A stretch of 64,000 nt of DNA. It comes from CAYMCQ01 sp964389025. GTDB lineage: Bacteria > Verrucomicrobiota > Verrucomicrobiia > Limisphaerales > CAYMCQ01. The stretch is taken from assembly GCA_964389025.1 (NCBI GenBank), contig CAYMCQ010000001.1:82336-146335 (forward strand), written 5' to 3'. A model generated the notes under the pieces. The model did not search any database and was not told the origin of the DNA. It was given only the letters and a program-made list of their open reading frames with translations. Shown here piece by piece: positions 57,448 through 64,000 of the stretch. Within the stretch, counting starts at the first letter, position 1. The number at the start of each line of letters is the position of its first letter. A program made the translations under genes and the position numbers.

Positions 57448-58641
57448 TTATTTTCTTCGCGCCATCCGGCGCATTTCGACATGACGGACGAGGACGGCGC
57501 GGGCGCGATTGACTTCACGCGCCAATTCCGATTCTGCCGGGAGTGCCGTGAGATACTCGCGCACCAACAGCTTATTGTGCAATCCGTCCAGGGCGTAACG
57601 CGCCAATGCTTCATCCTTTTGTGTGCAAAGAATGAGTCCTACCGGCGGATGTTCGTCCGGTTGCGTCCAGTGGGCGCGGGCGTAGTTGCAGTAGAGATTC
57701 ATCTGCCCGATGTCGCCGTGAACCAGTGCCCCGATTTTGAGGTCAATGATGACGAGACAACGCAATCGCCGGTGAAAGAGCAGCAAGTCCACCCGAAACC
57801 ACTCGTGACCGATCCGCAGCCGCCTTTGCCGCCCGACAAATGCAAAGTCGTTGCCCAACTCCAATAGGAATTTTTCAAGATGGAGAATGAGAGCTTCCTC
57901 CAAGTCGCCTTCGGAGTATTCATCCTTCAAGCCGAGAAATTCCAAAAGGAACGGACTCCGAATTTCCTCATCGGCGGACACTTTGTCTTCGGGCAGGCGG
58001 CGCTGCCCTTTGACAAGCATCGCGGCTTTATTCCGCGACAGCGCGGTGCGCTCATAGAATTGTGAGTTCATCTGCCGTTCCAATTGCTTCACCGTCCAAC
58101 CGCCGCGCACGGCTTCGGTGTGATAGAACTCGACCGCAAAGGTTGACCGCAGCCGCAGCAGCCGGGTGTAATGCGACCAGGGCAGAGGAAAACACGCCGC
58201 AATGTCGCGCAGCCATTCGATCATGTCGCCACCTTGAGATTTCCGCAACGCCGTTGCGGAAATTGGCGAGAGGCCGGAGGGGGCGGAAATCCGCAACGCC
58301 GTTGCGGATTTCTTGGCGGAGGTAAAAGTAAGGAAAAAATTTCGCGCGCGTTCCAGATTGTCCACGCTGAACCCGCGCCCGAATCGCTTCGTGAGGTCTG
58401 CCGAAAGGAGAATGAGAAGCTCCGCCCCGTAGGCGGCACGTTCTCTGCCTGCCTGCTCACGTTCCACGATTCGCCGACCGATTTCCCAATACGTTGCGGT
58501 CATTAACGAGTTGACGACGCGCGCCGACGCGCGGCGCGCTGTGTCCAAAAGTTCGACCACCCCAGACAGCACCTTGTCGTAGTCGGCGGGCTTGTGCTGA
58601 GTCGGTTTGCCGGTCTTTGGTTTGTGGCTCGGTTTGCTCAT
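57448..58641 (-). CDS. DUF1016-family PDDEXK nuclease with two in-frame palindromes
   Basis: A 397-residue protein. N-terminal DUF1016_N: VVELLDTARRASARVVNSLMTATYWEIGRRIVEREQAGRERAAYG, followed by DNLERARNFFLTF. The C-terminal PDDEXK nuclease is visible as DFAFVGRQRRLRIG and FRVDLLLFHRRLRCLVIIDLKIG (D and D-x-K catalytic residues), then GQMNLYCNYARAHW. Between the halves is an insert of about 27 residues containing SATALRISAP and SATALRKSQ, encoded by two palindromic DNA copies, absent from typical members. A start at 58761 is open; the ATG at 58641 gives the usual N-terminus. A defence or DNA-processing role is likely. Confidence 0.85.
   Translation of the reverse strand: MSKPSHKPKTGKPTQHKPADYDKVLSGVVELLDTARRASARVVNSLMTATYWEIGRRIVEREQAGRERAAYGAELLILLSADLTKRFGRGFSVDNLERARNFFLTFTSAKKSATALRISAPSGLSPISATALRKSQGGDMIEWLRDIAACFPLPWSHYTRLLRLRSTFAVEFYHTEAVRGGWTVKQLERQMNSQFYERTALSRNKAAMLVKGQRRLPEDKVSADEEIRSPFLLEFLGLKDEYSEGDLEEALILHLEKFLLELGNDFAFVGRQRRLRIGHEWFRVDLLLFHRRLRCLVIIDLKIGALVHGDIGQMNLYCNYARAHWTQPDEHPPVGLILCTQKDEALARYALDGLHNKLLVREYLTALPAESELAREVNRARAVLVRHVEMRRMARRK
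58239..58312. repeat. Two palindromic elements inside the DUF1016 gene
   Basis: First: arms ATTTCCGCAACG (58239-58250) and CGTTGCGGAAAT (58252-58263). Second: arms of 13 bases, GAAATCCGCAACG (58286-58298) and CGTTGCGGATTTC (58300-58312). Both share the core CCGCAACGCCGTTGCGG, spaced 48 bases apart, which keeps the reading frame and encodes the repeated SATALR peptide. Confidence 0.85.
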
Positions 58642-59233
58642 AAGGATTTTCGGCGCTCGCTGATTTTTACCGGATTGCAATTCGCTTGGCGAGCCATTCG
58701 GCCTGTCGCCGGGACAGCGATGAAAACCACCGGGATTGTAAGGCGGCGGCGGAAAGTTCAAGGATACTACGGGTCGTGGCTTCCGTTCCTCCTTGAGCTT
58801 TCCACCGCCGCCGGGAGTTTGCCTCTAGGTTTTCATCGCGGGGAATTGTCGCTGGGCGACGGGATGTTTTGCGACTTGCGCGGGAGGGTTGCAACCCACG
58901 GTGGAATTTGGTAGAAATACCCTCTGCAATCGTATTTGCAGCAAACAATGAAATAACGGCAAATCCATAGCTTTTGCGTCGCAACGGCCAAGTCCCACGA
59001 GAAAACTGCGAATTTTTAGAGGACGAGAGAGCCGCCGAAGCACGCGCCCAATCGGGCGCGGCTTGGCGTGCTTCTCTCAAAGGCGCTTCGCAGTGCCTCT
59101 CGTGGGGGCGCGTTGAGTTCGCGCCCCTTCTATTTGTTGCCAACGGTGAACAACTCTGGATTGGCTTTTCGGATCGGCGGGTGTTGAATGGCGGCGGAAG
59201 GTGGGGAGCAAAGCAGAAACGGATGTGCGTGAC
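58642..59233. other. Long intergenic region with nested inverted repeats
   Basis: No gene is supported here. It contains a nested stem at 59037-59074 (outer arms GAAGCACGC/GCGTGCTTC, inner arms GCGCCC/GGGCGC with loop AATC) and a second stem near 59105-59127 (GGGGCGCG/CGCGCCCC). These could be a structured RNA, a mobile-element end or a recombination site. Confidence 0.4.
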
Positions 59234-60067
59234 GTGAATACCACCATCCAAAAAACATTTTATCGGAACGGGCAGCTCCGTGAGCGTGTGCCGATGCGCA
59301 ATGGCCGCAGGCATGGTGTTGTCCGCACCTGGCACAAGAACGGCAAACGGGCCTCGGAAGAACCTTACAAAAACGGAGTGCTCGACGGCGTCTGCCGCCA
59401 ATGGAGTGAGGCGGGGCGGCGGCTTGGCGAATACGTGATATTCCAAGGCACGGGACTCCAGCGGGAATGGCATGACAACGGCAAACTCCAGATGGAAATC
59501 TGGACGATTGCCGGCGAGTTTTCCGGACGCAACCGAATCTGGCTGCGCGATGGAACTTTGCTTTCGGAACGGTTTTATCTCGTCGGTCACATTGTCAGTG
59601 CCGAGAAATATCGCGAGGTAGCGGCGAAGTTCAAAGCACTGCCGAAATTTCGCGGCAAGCCTGTGAATTTGACCGGCAAGCACCGCGTGAAGCCGCTTCA
59701 CATTCACCGTGTCTTTGTGGGTTTGCTCTTGGAGAAGCGCAATCAACGCGATGCGCGAAAATGGCTGGCGAAGAAATCCGGTGACAAGACTGCGCGTTCG
59801 CTCGGACGTTTCAAACGCGAGAATGACGCCGCGAAATTCATCGAGGCACTTTACCAAGCGGGCGCGGTCGAAGTGATCGTGCCCGACATCTACCGCAACA
59901 AAGCCTGCGACCAGTTCTCGGACTGCCTGCTCGTTCAACTTCCCAGGAGCGCGGCAAAGCGAAAGGCGATTCGCAATGTTTGCTTGCAACTGCGGACACG
60001 CAAGCTCGGCGCACTGCAACCTGACGAAGATATTGGCGAGAGCCATTTGTATCTTTCGCTCGCTTGA
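59234..60067 (+). CDS. MORN-like repeat protein with C-terminal unknown domain
   Basis: A 277-residue protein from the GTG at 59234 (288 from the GTG at 59201). Residues 5-110 have MORN/YwqK-type repeats: FYRNGQLRERVPMRNGRRHGVVRTWHKNGKRASEEPYKNGVLDGVCRQWSEAG and LQREWHDNGKLQMEIW. The rest, about 160 residues, includes KPLHIHRVFVGLLLEKRNQRDARKWLAKK and AVEVIVPDIYRNKACDQF and is not recognised. Such repeats occur in toxin-antitoxin-like YwqK proteins. It ends one base before the convergent AAA gene. It may belong to the conjugative element. Confidence 0.65.
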   Translation: MNTTIQKTFYRNGQLRERVPMRNGRRHGVVRTWHKNGKRASEEPYKNGVLDGVCRQWSEAGRRLGEYVIFQGTGLQREWHDNGKLQMEIWTIAGEFSGRNRIWLRDGTLLSERFYLVGHIVSAEKYREVAAKFKALPKFRGKPVNLTGKHRVKPLHIHRVFVGLLLEKRNQRDARKWLAKKSGDKTARSLGRFKRENDAAKFIEALYQAGAVEVIVPDIYRNKACDQFSDCLLVQLPRSAAKRKAIRNVCLQLRTRKLGALQPDEDIGESHLYLSLA

Positions 60068-60068
60068 T

Positions 60069-60977
60069 TCAGCGGACGGTGAGGCAATCGCGCGTCTCGT
60101 CCACCGCGAGAGCGCCGCAAGCCGGGCGCGCGTCCAACAGACATTCGCTGACGGCATCGCCGACTAGCTTCTCCACAGCATCCCGCATGGGCCGCGCGCC
60201 GAGCTTCGGGTGAAATCCCTTTCGCACGAGAAACGGCAGAACCGTCTTGTCGAGTTCGAGCTCGTGGCCGCGTGCCCTGAGGAATTGGATCTCCCGCGCG
60301 AGAAACTTCTCCGCAATCTCCAACTGGTGTTCGTAGCTCAAACGATGGAACACGAGCTTCTCGTTCACGCGTGCGAAAATCTCCGGGCGCAGGGTTTGTT
60401 GCGCTCGCGTGAGGACGTGGCGTTCGAGCGTGGCGTCGTTGGAATGTTGCAGGCTCATCAATTCCGCCGAGCCAATGTTTGAAGTGAGCCAGATATAGAA
60501 GCCGCTGAAATCAAGTGTCTGCCCCGTAGCAACGGTGATCCGCGCTGCGTCCAGCAGTTGCAGCAGAATATCCAGCACGCGCGGATGTGCCTTCTCCGCT
60601 TCGTCAAACAAGAGTGAACCTTCCGCCGCGCGTTCGCGCACACCGCCCAGGTAGCCAACTTCACCCAACCGCGCTCCCAGCAGCAGTCCCAGGGCTTCCT
60701 GATTTTGGAACTCCGACATATCGAAGCGGAACAATTGCCCCGCACCGAAAACCTGTGTCGTCATCACTACGACTGTTTCGGTTTTACCAACGCCCGTTGG
60801 CCCAAGCAGCAGAAAACTCCCGCGCGGGCGACCGGGCTTGGTGAGTCCGAGTTCGCCACGCCGCACGGCGGAGGTGATTCGCGGCAGCGCGTGGGACTGG
60901 CCTCGGATTTCGCGCGGCAGCAGTAAGGTCAGTTCGTGGAGTTTGGTGAGCTTCGTTGAGTCTGTTGTTTTGTCCAT
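60069..60977 (-). CDS. Stand-alone ClpB/ClpA-type AAA+ ATPase
   Basis: A 302-residue protein corresponding to the second AAA+ module of Clp ATPases, without N domain or first ATPase. Walker A LLLGPTGVGKTETVVVM, DMSEFQNQEAL, Walker B GSLLFDEAEKAHPRVLDILLQLLD, sensor region WLTSNIGS, and the C-terminal D2-small motif FHPKLGARPMRDAVEKLVGDAV. It lacks the pore-loop GYVG form seen in ClpB (here VGYLGGVRE). It may remodel a partner protein in the neighbouring conjugation region. It converges with the MORN-like gene. Confidence 0.75.
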   Translation of the reverse strand: MDKTTDSTKLTKLHELTLLLPREIRGQSHALPRITSAVRRGELGLTKPGRPRGSFLLLGPTGVGKTETVVVMTTQVFGAGQLFRFDMSEFQNQEALGLLLGARLGEVGYLGGVRERAAEGSLLFDEAEKAHPRVLDILLQLLDAARITVATGQTLDFSGFYIWLTSNIGSAELMSLQHSNDATLERHVLTRAQQTLRPEIFARVNEKLVFHRLSYEHQLEIAEKFLAREIQFLRARGHELELDKTVLPFLVRKGFHPKLGARPMRDAVEKLVGDAVSECLLDARPACGALAVDETRDCLTVR

Positions 60978-61108
60978 CCCTTACCCATAGCAGGGACTTA
61001 ATTGCATTTTGTGTATCACATACATCTTCGCTCCCCGCGCTTGTGAGATTGTGACCGCGTGTTCGGCGGAAAGGCCGCTGACGGAAAGAAAACAAAAACA
61101 TCAACGCT

Positions 61109-61468
61109 ATGAAGCTCACAAAGAAAATCGCAACCAAAGTTCACTCGCGGCTGCCGTCGCTCCTGACGATTGCTGCCATCCTCGCACTCAACACCTTCTC
61201 TGCCTTCGCCCAAGGAACAGGGTTCAACTCCACCGACCTCAAGACCGGCATCAGCAACACTCTCGCGGTAATCATGATGTTCGGCTTTGTGCTGGGCATC
61301 GCGGCCGTCATCGCCGGCGGATTCGCCATCCGGCGGGGGGACGTTGACCAAGGCAAGATTTCCATCATCGGCGGTGCAATCATCGCGGCTGCTCCGGCGG
61401 TCATTTTCGCCTTCTACAAAATCTTCGGCCTCGATGCGAACAGCAGCGTTGGCGTCGGCAACTTCTGA
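61109..61468 (+). CDS. virB2: VirB2/TrbC-like pilin
   Basis: A 119-residue protein with signal MKLTKKIATKVHSRLPSLLTIAAILALNTFSAFAQ (cleavage after AFA) and two hydrophobic helices: NTLAVIMMFGFVLGIAAVIAGGFAI and IIGGAIIAAAPAVIFAFYKIFG. This matches the major pilin of type IV secretion systems. The order VirB2, VirB3, small protein, VirB4 confirms it. It lies about 130 bases after the divergent AAA gene. Confidence 0.82.
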   Translation: MKLTKKIATKVHSRLPSLLTIAAILALNTFSAFAQGTGFNSTDLKTGISNTLAVIMMFGFVLGIAAVIAGGFAIRRGDVDQGKISIIGGAIIAAAPAVIFAFYKIFGLDANSSVGVGNF

Positions 61469-61507
61469 TCTCGCCAAACCACCCGCCACCCACCGCCCCG
61501 AGTTGCC

Positions 61508-61855
61508 ATGAAAACAGACCTTCGCCTCACCGACACTAACGCCGCTTCCGACTCCAAAGGCCGGACGTGGGGTCTGGAAGGGGGTTTGTTCTGGTGGCTC
61601 GTGGGCGGTGTCGGCGCGGGCATCACCTTGTTCTTCATATTTCTGGTGATGCTCAATTCGTCGCTCCTGACTTCGTTTGGTGTCGCACTTGTGCCGGTGG
61701 GACTTTGCCTCGCCTACATCTTCGGACTGCGACAGGGAAAACCGCCCGGCTACGACCGCGACTGCTTTGAGCATTGGACCTCTGGCAGCGGCTTTGCCCC
61801 GGAAGTTCAGTCCACGCGCAATTTCCGCCACCCACTGTCGGAGCAACAACCATGA
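61508..61855 (+). CDS. virB3: VirB3/TrbD-like membrane protein
   Basis: A 115-residue protein with one hydrophobic hairpin: GLFWWLVGGVGAGITLFFIFLVMLNSSLLTSFGVALVPVGLCLAYIFGL, followed by the short cytoplasmic end RQGKPPGYDRDCFEHW. Location between VirB2 and VirB4 fits VirB3, the inner-membrane partner of VirB4. It overlaps the next gene by four bases (ATGA). Confidence 0.7.
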   Translation: MKTDLRLTDTNAASDSKGRTWGLEGGLFWWLVGGVGAGITLFFIFLVMLNSSLLTSFGVALVPVGLCLAYIFGLRQGKPPGYDRDCFEHWTSGSGFAPEVQSTRNFRHPLSEQQP

Positions 61856-62136
61856 GTGCCGAGGAACTCAACGTCATTGAAGGTCAACGGCAAGCGTTGC
61901 TTGGCCAACTCAAAACTGCCGAAGCCGCCCTGCGTGCTGGGATGCAGACGCACGGTTTTGGCAGCACCGCCCGCGCGCACATGGAACGTGCGTTGGCCCA
62001 CATAGCCGAGTCCTACATCGCGCTCACCGAACCCAAACACGCGCGGTCGGTTCATCAACTTGTTGATGATGTGCAACGAATCCAACAGGTGACGGACGAC
62101 TTCAAACGGCGGCAAAACCATTCCCAACGCGTCTGA
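61852..62136 (+). CDS. Small helical protein of the type IV secretion region
   Basis: A 94-residue protein starting MSAEELNVIEGQRQALLGQLKTAEAALRAGMQ. It is mostly alpha-helical and contains coiled-coil-like heptads, with no hydrophobic segment. It is coupled to the VirB3-like gene by a four-base overlap and ends 3 bases before the VirB4 gene. No family recognised; an accessory T4SS factor by position. Confidence 0.55.
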   Translation: MSAEELNVIEGQRQALLGQLKTAEAALRAGMQTHGFGSTARAHMERALAHIAESYIALTEPKHARSVHQLVDDVQRIQQVTDDFKRRQNHSQRV

Positions 62137-62139
62137 CCT

Positions 62140-64000
62140 ATGCCCGAACCAATTCCCAACGGATTCTTTTGCCGCGATTTGATTGTGTTCAACCACCTCC
62201 GGCGCGGCGGCTACGTGGCGAAGGGATTCATCTTTGAAGCGCCCGACCTCACGAACAGCCCGGTCGCCGACCTGAATGATTTCCAAGATCAACTCTGTCT
62301 CCTGTTGGCGTCTCTCCACGAACACCAACGCCTGCAAGTGCAATACTTCTGCGATTCCGACTACAAGGGGGAATTGCTCCGCTACCAGCAGGAGACGGAG
62401 AAGTTCTCCAACGTGTGGACGAAGCGCGCTCGCAACGAACGGTTCTCGCGCTACTGGCAGGCCATGTCCGAACGCAAACTCCGGCGGCAGCGAGTCATCT
62501 TTTACATCTCGCGCTCGCTGGAAAACGTGCCCAAGGCGTTTCAATCCATCGCCGCCCGGCGCGATTATTACAACACGCTGCTCGACCAGCTCGAAACCGA
62601 ATTCGAGCACGTTCACCGCCTGCTTTTGGAAATCTTCGGTTCGGGCGGCGCACGAATTTTGCCGATGTCCGACCTCGATCATTTCCGCCACTACAAGCGG
62701 TTTCTCAATCCGTCGCTCAACGACCGCTTCGACTACGACCCGGCGGACGGTTTTGCGTCGGAGCTTTCTATTCAGGAGAACTGCTGGCACAGCGAAGGCA
62801 GCGGGCAGAGCGACTTCGGCTTCTTTCTCGACGGCCACTATCACTCGCTCGTCGTCCTCACCCGTTGGCCGCGCACGACGTATCCAGGAATCATTCAGCG
62901 GCTCACGAATTTGCGCCTCCTGGACTTCACCATCACGGTGAATGTTGACCCGCTCCCCATCACCAAAGAAATCAACAAGGAGGAAAAGGAGCACGACCGC
63001 ATCGCGGGCGATTACGCGAGCGAAAAGAAAATCTCACTGCTGACCGTGATGGAGAAGAAGCAGAAGAAAATCCATGCGCTGATGCAGGGGCAGACGATTC
63101 CGTTTCACGCGATGTTCACCATCCGGGTTTGGGACAAAACCCGCGATGGCCTCAACGCAAAGTCCGGCGCAATCAAGAACGCCATCAACTCGATGAACGC
63201 AGCGCAGTATTTCGAGAGCAACCTGCCGAGCACGTCGAAGAACATTTTCTATCAGACCTGGCCGGGCTGGACATGGGGGCGCTACGAGCATCGCAAACTT
63301 TACTCCGAACACCGTTTCCTCGCCGACATGCTGCCGGTCACGAGCACGTTCACGGGACATCTTGTCGGGGCGGAGGCAATTTACGACGGCCCACAAAACA
63401 ACCTTGTCGGCATCGAGACATTCTCCGGCTCAGTGGACAACAAATCGCCGCAGCACGCCGTTTTGCTTGGCATGTCCGGCGCGGGGAAGTCCGTCACTGT
63501 CTGCGACCTGCTCACGCAGACCGAGGGCTACTTCGGTTATACCGTCATCATTGAGGAGGGTTTGAGCTACGGCATTTACACCGCGACCGTCGAAGAAGGT
63601 GCGCGGCCCATCATCATCCACCCGGACGGCGACCTGACCATCAATTACCTCGACACGAAAGGGCTGCCATTGACGCCGGATCATCTGTCCGCCGCGACCG
63701 CGCTCGTGGCGCGGATGATTGGCACGAGTGCGCAGGAGGACAAACAGATGCTTCGGCAGGCGCAAATCGCCAAATACCTCAACCTGCTTTACGAGGATGC
63801 GTTCCAGGATTGGCAGAAGAAACGGCACGACCAGTTGCTGGACATCGCGCGCCACGCGCTCGCGCTTCAGCAATTCCGCGCGGAGAAGATGCCGCCCGGC
63901 GCAACCACCCTCGAAACTTTTGCGGACTTCCGCGACTGGAAGGCGAGCCACCCCGACGAGGCCGAGAACTACCAGCGTCAAATCGAAGAAGCTGCCGCGC
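62140..64000 (+). CDS. virB4: VirB4/TrbE-type conjugation ATPase (3' end outside window)
   Basis: At least 620 residues are visible, starting MPEPIPNGFFCRDLIVFNHL. The N-terminal half shows TrbE/VirB4 features (FQDQLCLLLASLHEHQRLQVQYFCDSDY, FYISRSLE). The Walker A motif is LLGMSGAGKSVTVCDLL near residue 445. The reading frame runs off the window end before the expected Walker B. VirB4 powers pilus assembly and substrate transfer. It defines a conjugative or integrative element at the right end of the window. Confidence 0.9.
   Translation, partial: MPEPIPNGFFCRDLIVFNHLRRGGYVAKGFIFEAPDLTNSPVADLNDFQDQLCLLLASLHEHQRLQVQYFCDSDYKGELLRYQQETEKFSNVWTKRARNERFSRYWQAMSERKLRRQRVIFYISRSLENVPKAFQSIAARRDYYNTLLDQLETEFEHVHRLLLEIFGSGGARILPMSDLDHFRHYKRFLNPSLNDRFDYDPADGFASELSIQENCWHSEGSGQSDFGFFLDGHYHSLVVLTRWPRTTYPGIIQRLTNLRLLDFTITVNVDPLPITKEINKEEKEHDRIAGDYASEKKISLLTVMEKKQKKIHALMQGQTIPFHAMFTIRVWDKTRDGLNAKSGAIKNAINSMNAAQYFESNLPSTSKNIFYQTWPGWTWGRYEHRKLYSEHRFLADMLPVTSTFTGHLVGAEAIYDGPQNNLVGIETFSGSVDNKSPQHAVLLGMSGAGKSVTVCDLLTQTEGYFGYTVIIEEGLSYGIYTATVEEGARPIIIHPDGDLTINYLDTKGLPLTPDHLSAATALVARMIGTSAQEDKQMLRQAQIAKYLNLLYEDAFQDWQKKRHDQLLDIARHALALQQFRAEKMPPGATTLETFADFRDWKASHPDEAENYQRQIEEAAA

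Noticed and set aside
58667..60157. A 496-codon minus-strand open frame across the MORN-like gene
   Set aside because: It is antisense to the MORN-like gene, shows no coherent domain, and reaches its length through high GC.
61807..62994. 395-codon minus-strand frame over VirB4
   Set aside because: Antisense to a gene with a recognisable VirB4 sequence.
1..64000. CRISPR arrays and tRNA genes
   Set aside because: No short regularly spaced repeats and no tRNA-like cloverleaf sequence were noticed by eye.

Overview
The window looks like chromosomal DNA of a GC-rich member of the Verrucomicrobia. This is inferred from gene content: an exported protein ending in an FFR-(I/L)-K tail, ECF sigma factors paired with small membrane anti-sigma proteins, HEAT-repeat/TlpA fusions, and ArsS-type clusters. 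No rRNA, tRNA or CRISPR array was seen. GTG and TTG starts and 4-base ATGA overlaps are common, and Shine-Dalgarno signals are weak.

Layout. (1) 1-3.95 kb, minus strand: two coupled glycosyltransferase/membrane proteins and a small lipoprotein. (2) 4.4-15.8 kb, plus strand: thioredoxin-fold and HEAT/thioredoxin proteins, a DUF3179 protein, an ECF sigma/anti-sigma pair, an ArsM-type arsenite methyltransferase, a PiT transporter, the radical SAM enzyme ArsS, and a MerC-like protein with a GDCCVFCSYG tail. (3) 16.1-18.1 kb: a bufferin-type metallophore operon (Cys-rich precursor, MNIO/DUF692 enzyme, DUF2063 partner). (4) 18.2-23.9 kb: peroxiredoxin, NrtS-like protein, DUF5069 protein, MTA phosphorylase, CBM48 protein and a second ECF/zinc anti-sigma pair. 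(5) 23.9-30.2 kb, minus strand: small stress and regulatory genes with ArsR, TetR and sigma-54-dependent regulators, several with visible palindromic operators. (6) 30.4-40.8 kb, plus strand: an AhpD-like/YHS/nitroreductase/DsrE/PNPOx run, then a third ECF factor, DUF547, VTT membrane protein, mercuric-reductase-like flavoprotein, a fused pair of arsenosugar glycosyltransferases, and a rhodanese-hydroxylase fusion.

(7) 40.8-58.6 kb is a defence island: a TIR protein; an unknown gene divergent from an HNH/glycine-zipper protein; a 4-TM protein followed by a metallo-beta-lactamase-fold protein and an E2-E1-JAB fusion; a complete Wadjet jetABCD operon; a WYL regulator with two operator copies in front of small genes; and a DUF1016 nuclease carrying two in-frame palindromes. 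Three same-orientation copies of a repeat of up to 246 bp separate these blocks. (8) 59-64 kb carries a type IV secretion region (VirB2, VirB3, small protein, VirB4 running off the end) beside a MORN-like protein and a stand-alone ClpB-type ATPase, so the defence island probably sits in or beside a conjugative element.

How the genes may work together. Regions 2, 4 and 6 hold the recognisable steps of arsenosugar formation: oxyanion uptake (PiT), methylation (ArsM), adenosylation (ArsS), adenine removal (MTA phosphorylase as candidate), glycosyl transfer (fused enzyme), and redox helpers. The bufferin operon and MerC-like protein extend this to metal handling. The most interesting candidate for a less-described system is the 4-TM / MBL / E2-E1-JAB cassette at 43.9-48.0 kb, a ubiquitin-like conjugation module without any visible CD-NTase or ubiquitin-like gene, with the neighbouring HNH/glycine-zipper gene as a possible extra part.
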